Shown one piece after another: positions 51,172 through 61,700 of a DNA stretch of 64,000 nt. This stretch comes from DATAVK01 sp036267755 (GTDB taxonomy: Bacteria > Actinomycetota > Actinomycetes > JAFAQI01). The notes under the pieces are model-generated. The model was not told the DNA's origin, made no database searches, and saw only the letters and a program-made list of their open reading frames with translations. Position numbers and translations under genes: made by a program. The stretch lies in NCBI GenBank assembly GCA_036267755.1, contig DATAVK010000134.1:1-64000 (forward strand), read 5' to 3'. Numbering within the stretch: position 1 is the first letter of the stretch; each line of letters starts with the position of its first letter.

Positions 51172-54100
51172 CTACCCGGCGGCCGAGAGCGTCAGGTCCC
51201 CGACGACGGTTTGCAGCAGCTCCTGGCACCAGGCCAGCAGCGCCATGTCACGCACCGGCTGGCCCGCCACTCGCGCGGTCATCGGCGCGGGCACCAGGAC
51301 GACACTCGAGGCGTCCTTGACCACCGAGCCCGGATAGAGCCGCTTGAGTCGCAGGCTCTGCGACTCACGCAGCGGCAACGGGGAGAGCCGGATGAACTTG
51401 CCCTGCACTGCCACCTCGGTGACCCCGAACCCACGCACCACACTGCGGAACGTCGCGACCGCAAGCAGGTTCTCCACCGGCTGCGGCAGCTCGCCGTACC
51501 GGTCGCGGAGCTCCGCCCGCGCCTGCTCGAGGTCGTCCCCGGTGACTGCGGACGCGATCCGCTTGTAAGCCTCCAGTCGGAGCCGCTCGCTGGTGACGTA
51601 GTCGTGGGGCAAGTTGGCGTCGACCGGCAGCTCGACGCGAACATCGGCCACCTCCTCGCCGCGCTCACCCTTGAACTCCGCGACCGCCTCGCCGACCAGC
51701 CGCACATAGAGGTCGAAGCCGACCGCGGCGATGTGCCCGGACTGCTCGCCGCCGAGCAGGTTGCCGGCGCCGCGGATCTCGAGGTCCTTCATCGCCACCT
51801 GCATGCCGGCACCGAGGTCGGTGTACTGGGCGATGGTGGCGAGCCGGTCGTGCGCCTCTTCGGTCAACGGCTTCTCCGGCGGGTACATGACGTAGCAGTA
51901 CGCCCGCTCCCGGCCCCGGCCGACGCGACCGCGCAGCTGGTGCAGTTGGGAGAGCCCCAGCAGGTCGCCGCGCTCGATGACGAGGGTGTTGGCGTCGGAG
52001 ATGTCGAGGCCGTTCTCGACGATCGTCGTACAGACCAGGACGTCGAACTCCTTCTCCCAGAAGCCGAGCATGACCGCTTCGAGCTGGTGCTCGTGCATCT
52101 GGCCATGAGCGACGACGATGCGCGCCTCGGGGACGAGGTCACGCAACCGCGCGGCTGCGCGCTCGATCGACTCGACCCGGTTGTGGATGTAGAAGACCTG
52201 GCCCTCTCGCATCAGCTCCCGTCGGATCCCGGCCGCGATCTGGCGCTCGTCGTACGCACCGACGAACGTCAGGACGGGATGCCGCTCCTCGGGGGGCGTC
52301 TGGATCACGCTCATCTCCCGGATGCCGGTGATCGACATCTCCAAGGTCCGCGGGATCGGGGTCGCCGACATCGTGAGCACGTCCACCGAGGTGCGCAGCC
52401 GCTTGAGGAACTCCTTGTGCTCGACACCGAACCGCTGCTCTTCGTCGACCACCACGAGCCCGAGGTCCTTGAACGAGACGGTCGACTGCAGCAGCCGGTG
52501 GGTGCCGATGACGACGTCGACGGTGCCGTCAACCAGCCCGGCCACGACGTCGCGCTGCTCCTTGTCGCTCTGGAAGCGCGACAGCGTCTTGACGGTCACC
52601 GGGAAGGAGGCGAACCGCTCCGTGAACGTCGCGAAGTGCTGGGACGCCAGCAGCGTCGTTGGGACCAGGATCGCGACCTGCTTGCCGTCCATGACCGCCT
52701 TGAAGGCAGCCCGAACCGCGATCTCGGTCTTGCCGTACCCGACGTCGCCGCAGATCACCCGATCCATCGGGTGCGAGGCCTCCATGTCGGCCTTGACCTC
52801 CTGGATCGCCGCGAGCTGGTCCGGCGTCTCGACGTAGATGAACGCGTCCTCGAGCTCGGCCTGCCAGGGCGTGTCAGGCCCGAACGCGTGACCCGGCGCG
52901 GACATCCGCGCGGCGTAGAGCCGGATCAGCTCGGCGGCGATCTCGCGCACCGCCTTGCGGGCTCGTCCCTTGCGCTTCTGCCAGTCGGCGCCACCCATCT
53001 TGTCGAGGCTGGGCGCCTCGCCACCGACGTACTTCGTCACCTGGTCGAGTGCGTCCGTCGGGACGTAGAGCCGGTCACCAGGCTGGCCGCGCTTGCTCGG
53101 TGCGTACTCGATGACGAGGTACTCACGGGTGGCGCCGGCCACGGTGCGTTGCACCAGGTCGAGATAGCGACCGACCCCGTGCTGCTCGTGGACCACGATG
53201 TCGCCGGCCGTCAACGACAGCGGATCGATGGTGCCGCGACGCTTCGATGGCAGCCGTCGCATGTCACGCGTCGAGGTGCGCTGCCCTGACAGGTCGGTCT
53301 CGGTCAGCACGGCGAGGCCCAGCTCGGTGGAGATGAAGCCGGTCTCCAGGCAGCCGGTCGTGACGTGGACAACATCGGCCTCGAGCGGGCCGTCGATCGT
53401 CTCGCTGAGCCGGGCCGGGATGTCCTCGCCGCGCAGCAGCTCGACGATCCGCTGGGCGGGGCCGTGCCCCTCGGTCAGCACGACGGTGCGCAGATCACCG
53501 GCCAGCCAGCCACGGATGTCGTTCAGCGCACGAGCCGTGTCGCCGCGGTAGGAGTCGACCGGCTGGGCCGTACTGACGATGGCCCCGTCATCGATCTCGT
53601 CGTCGGCGACGAACGGCGTCACCGACCACCACGGCACGCCGAGCTCGAGGGCGTGACCGCGGACCTCTCCGAGCGATCGGTACGCCGCGGCTCCCAGATC
53701 GACCGGGGCCTTGCCGCCACCGGCAGCCGCTGCCCACGATGCCTCGAGGAACTCCTGGCTGGTGCGGACCAGATCACTTGCCCGGGTGCGAACCCGCTCG
53801 GGATCGCAGAGGACGACGTGGGTGCCGGCGGGCAGCTCGTCGATCAGCAGGACCAGCCGGTCGACCAGGACGGGCGCGAGCGCCTCCATGCCCTCGACCG
53901 GGATGCCGTCGGCGATCTTGTCCAGCATCTCGGCGAGTTCCGGATGCTCGGTCGCGAGGTCACGCGCCCGTTCCCGCACGTCGGCGGTGAGCAGCAGCTC
54001 ACGGCAGGGCGGCGCCCATAGCCCATGCTGCGCCACTTCGCGCGAGCGCTGGTCCGCGATCGCAAACCAGCGGACCTCCTCAACGCTGTCGCCCCAGAAC

Positions 54101-54699
54101 TCGATGCGCAGCGGATGTTCCTCGGTCGGCGGGAAGACGTCGATGATGCCGCCGCGCACCGCGAACTCGCCTCGCCGCTCGACCAGATCACGCCGCGTGT
54201 ACGCGAGCGCCGACAGCTGCTCGACGACCGAGTCGAACCCGACCTCCTCGCCGGCGCGCAGCACGACCGGCGTGAGGTCACCGAGATCGGCCACCTGCGG
54301 CTGCAGCAGGCTTCGGATCGGCGTCACGACCACGCTGACCGGCCCCGCGTCCGGGTCGTCCGCGACCGGGTGGCGCAGCCGACGCAGGACCGCCAGGCGC
54401 CGGCCCACGGTGTCCGCTCGCGGCGAGAGCCGCTCGTGCGGCAACGTCTCCCAGGCCGGGTAGTCCACAACGGACTCTGCCGGAAGCAACGACTGCAGGG
54501 CGGCGACGAGCAGCTGCGATTCGCGCTCGGTCGCCGTGACGGCGAGCACCTGGCGGCCGGCCCGAGCGAGCTCCGCCAGCGCGAACGGCCGGATCGCCGC
54601 CGTCGCCGACAGCTCGAGCTCGGGAGCGCCGATCGCCTCCCGCCAGCGAGTCAGCGACGGGTCGCCGGAAACCTCAGCAAGCAGACCCGCGAGTGGCAT
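51172..54699 (-). CDS. mfd: Transcription-repair coupling factor Mfd
   Basis: 1175 residues, full length. N-terminal UvrB-like module (AWETLPHERLSPRADTV), RNA-polymerase interaction domain (GDIVVHEQHGVGRYLDL), then the translocase with Walker A CGDVGYGKTE (near residue 650), DEEQ Walker B and SATPIPRTL, and the C-terminal TRCF domain. It removes stalled RNA polymerase and recruits UvrA. ATG at 54699 was chosen over a TTG four codons earlier. Start of the mfd-lipoprotein-mazG operon. Confidence 0.97.
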   Translation of the reverse strand: MPLAGLLAEVSGDPSLTRWREAIGAPELELSATAAIRPFALAELARAGRQVLAVTATERESQLLVAALQSLLPAESVVDYPAWETLPHERLSPRADTVGRRLAVLRRLRHPVADDPDAGPVSVVVTPIRSLLQPQVADLGDLTPVVLRAGEEVGFDSVVEQLSALAYTRRDLVERRGEFAVRGGIIDVFPPTEEHPLRIEFWGDSVEEVRWFAIADQRSREVAQHGLWAPPCRELLLTADVRERARDLATEHPELAEMLDKIADGIPVEGMEALAPVLVDRLVLLIDELPAGTHVVLCDPERVRTRASDLVRTSQEFLEASWAAAAGGGKAPVDLGAAAYRSLGEVRGHALELGVPWWSVTPFVADDEIDDGAIVSTAQPVDSYRGDTARALNDIRGWLAGDLRTVVLTEGHGPAQRIVELLRGEDIPARLSETIDGPLEADVVHVTTGCLETGFISTELGLAVLTETDLSGQRTSTRDMRRLPSKRRGTIDPLSLTAGDIVVHEQHGVGRYLDLVQRTVAGATREYLVIEYAPSKRGQPGDRLYVPTDALDQVTKYVGGEAPSLDKMGGADWQKRKGRARKAVREIAAELIRLYAARMSAPGHAFGPDTPWQAELEDAFIYVETPDQLAAIQEVKADMEASHPMDRVICGDVGYGKTEIAVRAAFKAVMDGKQVAILVPTTLLASQHFATFTERFASFPVTVKTLSRFQSDKEQRDVVAGLVDGTVDVVIGTHRLLQSTVSFKDLGLVVVDEEQRFGVEHKEFLKRLRTSVDVLTMSATPIPRTLEMSITGIREMSVIQTPPEERHPVLTFVGAYDERQIAAGIRRELMREGQVFYIHNRVESIERAAARLRDLVPEARIVVAHGQMHEHQLEAVMLGFWEKEFDVLVCTTIVENGLDISDANTLVIERGDLLGLSQLHQLRGRVGRGRERAYCYVMYPPEKPLTEEAHDRLATIAQYTDLGAGMQVAMKDLEIRGAGNLLGGEQSGHIAAVGFDLYVRLVGEAVAEFKGERGEEVADVRVELPVDANLPHDYVTSERLRLEAYKRIASAVTGDDLEQARAELRDRYGELPQPVENLLAVATFRSVVRGFGVTEVAVQGKFIRLSPLPLRESQSLRLKRLYPGSVVKDASSVVLVPAPMTARVAGQPVRDMALLAWCQELLQTVVGDLTLSAAG

Positions 54700-54763
54700 G
54701 ACGCTCCGCAACCAGACAGCACGAACGACCCCGTACGGCGTTCCCGGGGCTCCACTTCACGCT

Positions 54764-54795
54764 ACCGGGACACCCCATGTGGGTGGGGTCCCGGT
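54764..54795. terminator. Hairpin between the PKD-protein gene and mfd
   Basis: ACCGGGA (54764-54770) and TCCCGGT (54789-54795), plus inner CCCC/GGGG, form a strong stem just after the PKD gene's stop (54801) and before mfd on the same strand. A rho-independent-like terminator without a long T tract, common in high-GC genomes. Confidence 0.65.
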
Positions 54796-54800
54796 GGCGC

Positions 54801-57800
54801 TCAGCTGGTCGGTGCCAGTGCCAGCGACCACTGCGCCGAGGAGCCGCTGGTGGCGTCGGTCGTGGCGGTTTGGGCCGGGGAGCTCGTGACCGGCCCGGAG
54901 TCCGCCACCAGAGCGCTGTCGGCTCCGGAACCAGTGCCGTACGCAACAGCCCGCTGCGTGACACCGCCCGGCGGCGTCCACGACGTGGTCGTCGTCGACT
55001 TGTCGGTCCAGTACGACACCACCCAGCTGCCGGCCGCCAGACCGGACAGGGCTGGCGCGGTGTGGGCGGTGGTGCCGGCTGCCGTCGCCGACAGATCCGT
55101 CTCGACGGGGAGCACGGCATTCCGGTAGTCCGCAACCACCAGGCTGGCCTTCACCGAGGCCGAGAAGCCCACTCCGATCGACGATCCGGCATCCCCAGCC
55201 GTAGCCGCCTTGGAGTACACGTTGGTCGTCAGGTTGGAGCTTTTCGTCGACCCGACCAGCGTCCACCCCGCGGGGGTGCTCGTCGTCACGGTCGTGGAGG
55301 CATAGGACTCGAAGAGCAGGAGGGCGTCGCCAGTGCCGACCCCCGCAGGTGCCGGGACACTCAACGACGTGGCGCTGGCATCTGCCTTGTTGGCTCCCAC
55401 GAACCCGATCTGCGGACCGGGCGCTTTGGGACTCACCGGGTTGATGACCGACGCGGTCGCGCCGTCGTTGTCGGTGACCGTGAGCTTCACCTGGTAGGTG
55501 CCTGGGGTCGTGTACGTGTGGGTCGGAGCCGAGGTGAGGTCGGGGCTCGACCCGTCCCCGAAGTCCCACGAGTACCCGGTGACACTCCCGTCCGGGTCAC
55601 TCGAGCCGCCAGCACTGAAGGTGCAGGTCAGGGCGGTGCACGACGACGTGAAAGCGGCGACCGGCGGCTGGTTCGGGCTGTAGCCGGCGGGCGCAAGGAT
55701 GACGGTCCACTCGGTGCCCTTGCCGCTCACCGCGTTCGTCGTCGCGGTCTGGCTGCCATAGCTACCGATCCCGACGGTCGATGGCGACTGCCCGAGCGCA
55801 GTCGTCACGTAGGCGGTGCCGGTGTCGACCGAGGTCGAGTCCTGCTGCACGGTCGCCGGCAGTGACCACGCCGTCGTCGTGCTGGACTTGTCCGACCAGT
55901 AGGACACCGCGAGGCTGCCGGCATCCGTCACCGTCGCGTTGGGTGTCGTGTGGGATGCCGTGTTGGAGTCGCCCGACTTCGCGTACGCCTCGATCACCTG
56001 GTCGGTGCCTGAGTAGTCAGCGAGCGTCACGTTGTTCTTGGTTGCCGCGCCGAAGGTGACAGGCACCGTCGTACCGGGGTCGGCAGCCGACGCCGCCCGG
56101 TAATACACGTCGGACTCCAGCGGGCTGCTGACGTCCTTGTCGAGAAGATGCCATCCGGCGGGTACCGAGACTGACGTCGCGGTGTTCGGCCAGCTGACGA
56201 ACATCAGCAGCGTGTCCCCTGCCGCCGTCCCGCTCGGCACGCCGACGTTGGTGACCGCCGACTTTCCGCACGTGGTGGTTCCCGAGCCGCACGCGCTCAC
56301 AGCCGCCTTGAAGGTAGGCACCGGCACCCCCTGATCGGGCGCTGCCTGGAAGGTCTTCGTGCCAGTCGCGCCATCGTTGTCCGTGACGGTCAACGTGACG
56401 GTGTAGGAGCTGGCAGCCGAGGGGGAGCCGGGAGCCGGGAACGTGTGCGACACCACCGGAGAGCTCGCCTGGTCCTGGCTGGTGCCGTCGCCGAAGTTCC
56501 ACGAGTAGTCCGTGATCGCCCCGTCCGGGTCGTTCGACGTCGATGCGTCGAAGGTGCACGTGGTGCTCGACGCGGAGCAGGCCGGGGTGAACGACGCCAC
56601 CGGCGGCTGGTTCGGGTGCGTCGCGTCGTCGAGCAGGAACATGCCTCGGCTGGCCCAGTCATTTTGACCGGTCGCAAGGACCGTCGGAGCCCCGGCGGCC
56701 TGAGTTCCGGACCACGGCACTGACTCGAGCTGCCCGCTCGTCTTGTCCGCGAAGTACAGCGTGTTGCCGGACAGGAAGGCACCCGCCACGTTGGACCAGT
56801 TGTTCGTATCGGTCGTCGTGAACTCGTCCGGGCCCACGATGCCGGAGTCGGGTTCGAACCACCGCCAGAACATGCCGGTCTTCCCGGCGAGCGTGTAGTA
56901 CAGCCGACCGTCGGTGAAGAACATCGAGGTCACCGACTGCATCTCGGTGCCGAACAGGCTCGGCACCACACCGCGGTACGACTGACCCGAGCCGGTGTCG
57001 ACGCTGGACCAGTACGGGTCGTCGTAGGGGTCGAGAAGGACCTCGGCACCGAACGTGTCCCCGTTGAAGCTGCGCTCGTACAGCTTGCCGTCGCTCTTGC
57101 CGTAGATCACCTCTCCGTTGAGCATGAAGGCGCCGCGGATGCTGCCCCAGCTGATGCCGGTCGACAGGCTTGCCTCGGTGCCCGCGGTGGTGCCGTCGAA
57201 GTGTCGTTCACTGAGCCGGTCGACGCTGCCTTGGTACGCCCCGGCCGTGTAGACCCGACCCGGCAGTGCGGCGGTCGCGTTGGAGGCCAACGTCTCCCCG
57301 CCGGCGAGCGGGAAGAAGGCGATCTTCTGCCGCAAGTACTGGAAGTTGCCGACATAGTCCTGGTCGCTGCCCATGTACAGGCCATCGGCGGATAGGAACA
57401 ACGCATATGTGCCGTCACCGCGCGGGTTGCGGCCGGGATCCCACGACAGCGGGACGCCGTTGACGGGGTCGAGCGCGGCGACGCTCGGTCGAGGAACCGC
57501 GCCTTGCTGGGCGTTGTCCCCACCGAACGTGTTGTTGAGCCACCGCTCGTGGCCGCCCACGTAGACGGCGGCTGAGGAGACGGCCACCGACCACAATGAG
57601 TCCCGCCCCGTGAAGTCGACCCAGGTCGGCTGCACGTGGGTCCCGGTGGCGTTCGGGTCGAAGCGAGCCGCGGCGTCGCACAAGCCACGCGTTCCGTCGG
57701 AGTTGTTGGCCTCGAGGCCCCCGGTCGCCACGACGACGAAGTACGAGCCGTCCGGCGAGAACTGCACGTCCCGGATGTAGCTGTCGAAGGCTCCCGAGTT

Positions 57801-58661
57801 ACACGGACTCGTGTAGCTGTAGGTCTGCCAGGCCTGGTTGACCGTCGCCCCCGACGTACCCAGGTTGAGCAAGGCGAGCTGGTCTCGGCTGTACGTGCCC
57901 GTCGGGTCGGCGACGCTGGTGAAGTTCCCGACCACTGCAAGCTGCGTGCCTGCAGCGTTGACGGCGAGGGACTTGATCCCTACCGCTCCGCTGGCCGCCT
58001 TCGGCCGGATCCCGTAGCTGTGATGGCCGGTGAAGTTGATCGTGGCGTAGCTGGTCAGCGCCCCGGTCGTGGGGTTGAGCGTCTCGAGCCCGTCCCGGAC
58101 CGATGCGTTGGAAAGGGTGAAAGTGCCGCCGACGAACAGCTGGCCGTCGGCGAGAACCATCCGGTTAACCAGGCCATTGAGTGCCGGTGCCTTCCACCCG
58201 GGCACGATGGCCCCGGTGGTGGCGTTGAGCAGCGCCACCTTGGTCTTCACGCCGTCGATCGACGTGATGTCGCCGCCCACATAGACGGTGTTGCTGGTCG
58301 GGCCGGGAAGGATCGCGTTGATCGTCGTACCGACGATCTGCGGAGCGAAGCTCGTCACGAGTGCGCCGGTGCCGGACGTGAACGCTGCGAGGTACTGGCT
58401 CGGTGCGACCGTCGAACCGTCCTGGGACTCGACACTCGTGAAGGACCCGCCGAGGAAAACCGTCGATCCGACCTGGTTGACGGCGTAGACGATACCGTTC
58501 TCGACATCCGGGGTGTACGACGCGGGAACGGGGCTGACGATCGACGGTGTGGCAGGGTTCGCTGCCTGGGCGGCAGGCCCTTCGACAACCAGCCATCCTC
58601 CGCAGAGGACGAGGGTTGCCGCGGACAAAGCAATCGAGCGCAGGCAAGAACGGCCGAACAC
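54801..58661 (-). CDS. Secreted PKD-domain protein, shorter paralogue
   Basis: About 1286 residues. The start GTG (58661) has AGGAG seven bases before it, and the signal peptide ends around AQAANP; translation could begin earlier (TTG 58718), but that lacks a ribosome site. Residues ~30-480: beta-propeller-like WD/delta-60-type repeats (VFLGGSFTSV, VYVGGDITSI, LFVGGTFTL). Residues ~480-680: second propeller-like part. Two PKD domains (near 685-770 and 1000-1085; WNFGDG, YSWDFGDG), each followed by a ~200-residue module of one family (SVSVPAGWHLLDKDVSS ... DYSGTD ... SYWSDKSSTTT; SYWTDKSTTTT). No LPXTG or transmembrane anchor is seen. Likely adhesive or carbohydrate-binding; no enzyme motif recognised. 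Confidence 0.85.
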   Translation of the reverse strand: MFGRSCLRSIALSAATLVLCGGWLVVEGPAAQAANPATPSIVSPVPASYTPDVENGIVYAVNQVGSTVFLGGSFTSVESQDGSTVAPSQYLAAFTSGTGALVTSFAPQIVGTTINAILPGPTSNTVYVGGDITSIDGVKTKVALLNATTGAIVPGWKAPALNGLVNRMVLADGQLFVGGTFTLSNASVRDGLETLNPTTGALTSYATINFTGHHSYGIRPKAASGAVGIKSLAVNAAGTQLAVVGNFTSVADPTGTYSRDQLALLNLGTSGATVNQAWQTYSYTSPCNSGAFDSYIRDVQFSPDGSYFVVVATGGLEANNSDGTRGLCDAAARFDPNATGTHVQPTWVDFTGRDSLWSVAVSSAAVYVGGHERWLNNTFGGDNAQQGAVPRPSVAALDPVNGVPLSWDPGRNPRGDGTYALFLSADGLYMGSDQDYVGNFQYLRQKIAFFPLAGGETLASNATAALPGRVYTAGAYQGSVDRLSERHFDGTTAGTEASLSTGISWGSIRGAFMLNGEVIYGKSDGKLYERSFNGDTFGAEVLLDPYDDPYWSSVDTGSGQSYRGVVPSLFGTEMQSVTSMFFTDGRLYYTLAGKTGMFWRWFEPDSGIVGPDEFTTTDTNNWSNVAGAFLSGNTLYFADKTSGQLESVPWSGTQAAGAPTVLATGQNDWASRGMFLLDDATHPNQPPVASFTPACSASSTTCTFDASTSNDPDGAITDYSWNFGDGTSQDQASSPVVSHTFPAPGSPSAASSYTVTLTVTDNDGATGTKTFQAAPDQGVPVPTFKAAVSACGSGTTTCGKSAVTNVGVPSGTAAGDTLLMFVSWPNTATSVSVPAGWHLLDKDVSSPLESDVYYRAASAADPGTTVPVTFGAATKNNVTLADYSGTDQVIEAYAKSGDSNTASHTTPNATVTDAGSLAVSYWSDKSSTTTAWSLPATVQQDSTSVDTGTAYVTTALGQSPSTVGIGSYGSQTATTNAVSGKGTEWTVILAPAGYSPNQPPVAAFTSSCTALTCTFSAGGSSDPDGSVTGYSWDFGDGSSPDLTSAPTHTYTTPGTYQVKLTVTDNDGATASVINPVSPKAPGPQIGFVGANKADASATSLSVPAPAGVGTGDALLLFESYASTTVTTSTPAGWTLVGSTKSSNLTTNVYSKAATAGDAGSSIGVGFSASVKASLVVADYRNAVLPVETDLSATAAGTTAHTAPALSGLAAGSWVVSYWTDKSTTTTSWTPPGGVTQRAVAYGTGSGADSALVADSGPVTSSPAQTATTDATSGSSAQWSLALAPTS

Positions 58662-58796
58662 GATGTGGCTCCTAAAGCGGTGGGCGCGCCGGCAGATCTG
58701 CCGAGGAACGACCTTCAACGTACCGGCTCAGTCGTGGTGCCGTTCGGCTTTCTCAACAACCACCCGATTGCCCGGCCCCATCACCCACCTGGGCGA

Positions 58797-61700
58797 TCAA
58801 CTGGCCGGGGAAAGCCCGATCGCCCACTGGACGGACGATCCGCTCGAGGCGTCCGTCGTCGCGGTCTGAGCCGGGTAGTTGCCCGAGACCGGCCCGGCGG
58901 AGTCGGCGACCAACGCGCTGTCTGCTGCCGAGCTGGTGCCGTACGTCGCAGCCCGCTGCGTCACGGTTGCCGGCGGCGTCCACTTCGTCGTCGTCGTCGA
59001 CTTGTCCGTCCAGTAGGACACGACCCACGTGCCGGCGCTCAGTCCGGTCAATGCGGGAGTGCTGTGTGACGTGCCCGACCCGATGACCGACGAGGCGCCT
59101 TCGATCGGGGACGCCGCGGCGTTCGAGTAGTCCGACACGACGAGGCTCGCCTTGACGGACGCGGAGAAGGTCACGGCCGCCGAGGAGCCACCGTCACTGC
59201 CCGACGCGGTCTTCTCGTACACGTCGGTGGTCAGGTTCGACGCCGTCTTCGTACCGACCAGCGTCCACCCGCTCGGCACGGGCGATGTGACCGTGGTGGA
59301 GGCGAACGACTCGAACATCAGCAAGGTGTCGCCCGCGCTGGTCGCCGCGGGGATGACGACGCTCGCGCTGGTACCGCTCACGTCGGCGCTCGCGCTCCCT
59401 ACGAACGCGATCCCCGCCGCGGCGGGCGAGACAGTGATCGACTTCGTGGCGACATTCGTCGCCCCGTCGTTGTCGGTCACTGTCAGCTGGACCGAGTAGG
59501 TGCCGGGCGCGCTGAACATGTGGTTCGGCGACTCCGCCGTGCTGGTGCCGTCGCCACCGAAGTTCCAGCTGTACGTCGCGATGGTGCCATCAGAGTCCGA
59601 GGAGCCCGACCCGTCGAACGAGCACGACAACCCGGTGCACGTCGAGCCCAGCACCGCCGTCGGCGGCTGGTTGGGCGTCGAGCCGGCAGGGCTCAGGATG
59701 ATCGTCCACTCCACGCCCTTCCCGCTGGCGGCGTTGGTCGTCGCCGACTTGCCGCCGTAGTTGCCGGTACCGACGGTCCCGCCAGAGTCGGCGAGCTGTG
59801 CGGTGATGAAAGCGCTGCCGGTGTCGTAGAACGACGACCTGCTGGTGACACCCGCCGGGAGCGTCCACTTCGTCGTGGTGCTCGACTTGTCAGCCCAGTA
59901 CGACACCGCCAGGCTGCCGGGCGTCGTGACCGCCACGGTCGGAGTGACGTGCGTCAGGGTGCCCGAGTCGGTCGACTTCGCGTAGGCCTCGATGCTGCCG
60001 GGGGCGGCGCCCGAGTAGTCCGCGAGCGTGATGCCGTTCTTGGTGGCGGTCGCGAAGTTCACCGAAACGGTGCCACTCGAGGCATCCGCGGCGGTGGCAG
60101 CCCGGTAGTAGACGTCGGACTCGAGCGGGCTGCTCACGTCCTTGTCGAGCAGGTGCCAACCGGCCGGGACCGTGGCCGCATCCGTCGTCGCCGGCCAGGT
60201 GACGAACAGCAACAGCGCATCCCCGGGCGTCGTGCCCGGTGGGACAGCCACCGTGGTGGTGGTGCTCTTGCCGCACGCGGCCGTACCGCTGCTGCAGGTG
60301 GTCACGGCGCCCTTGAACGTGGGCACCGGGGTTGCCTGCCCGGCCGAGACCTGGATGGTCTTGGTCGCCGTGGCGCCGTCGTTATCGGTGACGGTCAGTG
60401 TGACGGTGTACGACCCTGCCTTGCTGTAGTTGTGCGAGAACAACGATGCGTCGGAGTGGTCCTCGGCGGAACCGTCGCCGAACGTCCAGGCGTAGTCCGT
60501 GATCGAACCGTCAGGGTCGAGCGAGGACGACGCGTCGAACGTGCAGCTGGTGGTGGTCGTCGAGCAGGTCGGCTGGAACGCGGCGACCGGCGGCTGGTTC
60601 GGATGCGTCGCGTCGTCGAGCATGAACATCGCGCGGCTCGCCCAGTCGGTGTCGCCCGTCGTCAGCACGGTGGGCGTGCCGCCCGCCTGGGTGCCGGTCC
60701 ACGGGACCGACTCGAGCTGACCGCTGGACTTGTCAGCGAAGTACAGGGTGCTGCCGGACAGGAACGCGCCTGCCACGCCCGACCAGTTGTTGCCGTCGTT
60801 GATCGTGAACTCGTCGGCCCCGACCGCACCGGACTCCGGCTCGAACCAGCGCCAGAACATCTGCGACTGGCCCGCGACGGTGTAGAACATCCGGCCGTTC
60901 GCGTAGAACATCGACGTCACGGACCCGAGTTCGGAGCCGAAGAACGTCGGCTTGGTGCCCTGGAAGGTCTGGCCGGAGCCGGTCTGCACGTTGTCCCAGT
61001 TGGGGTCGTCGTACGGGTCGAGCGCGACCTCAGGTCCGAACGTGGTCCCGTTGAAGGTGCGCTCGTAGAGGTTGCCGTCGTTCTTCCCGTAGATCAGCTC
61101 ACCGTTGACCATGAAGCCGCCGCGGATGGCACCCCAGTTGATGCCGCTGCCGGTCACGTTCTGCTCCGAGCCGACCGTCGCCGTGCCATCACCGTTGTCC
61201 ACCACGTGGCGGTAGGAGATCCGGTTCGGGTCGGACGGGGTGGTCGTCGTCGGGCCGGTCTGCTGGACGTCGATCGCGTTCACGACAGGGTTGTCCGCTG
61301 GGCCCTGAGTCAGGGTGACGGTGATCTCACCGCTGGCCGGCGCCACGACCGGGAAGGACTTCATCTCCCCGACGAGGTTCCCGGCATCGGCGACGATGTC
61401 GTAGTTGGTCAGGACGGGTTGCCCGTCGATGGCCACGTTGAACACCCGTTGCCCAGCTTGGGACGTTCCGGGGTAGTTGTTCGCCAAGTAGAGGTTGACG
61501 TTGACCGGAGTGCCCGGGTCGACCGGGAACTGGTACTGCTCGTTGCCCCACTTGCCCGTGGAGAACACGTCGGTCGGCGTGGACGCGGGGACACTGGCGT
61601 TCGTCGTCCCGGCCCACGGGTTGTCGGCGTAGGACTCGGTGTTGCCACCGGTGCGGAACGGCGTGCCGTTGGCAGTTCCGGCACCCGGGTCGCCCAAGGT

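Noticed and set aside
51211..53289. 692-codon plus-strand frame
   Set aside because: Antisense to mfd; composition typical of a shadow frame.
56845..56870. TTCGAA-type T-loop resemblance suggesting another tRNA
   Set aside because: It lies inside the PKD gene and no acceptor or anticodon stems can be formed around it.
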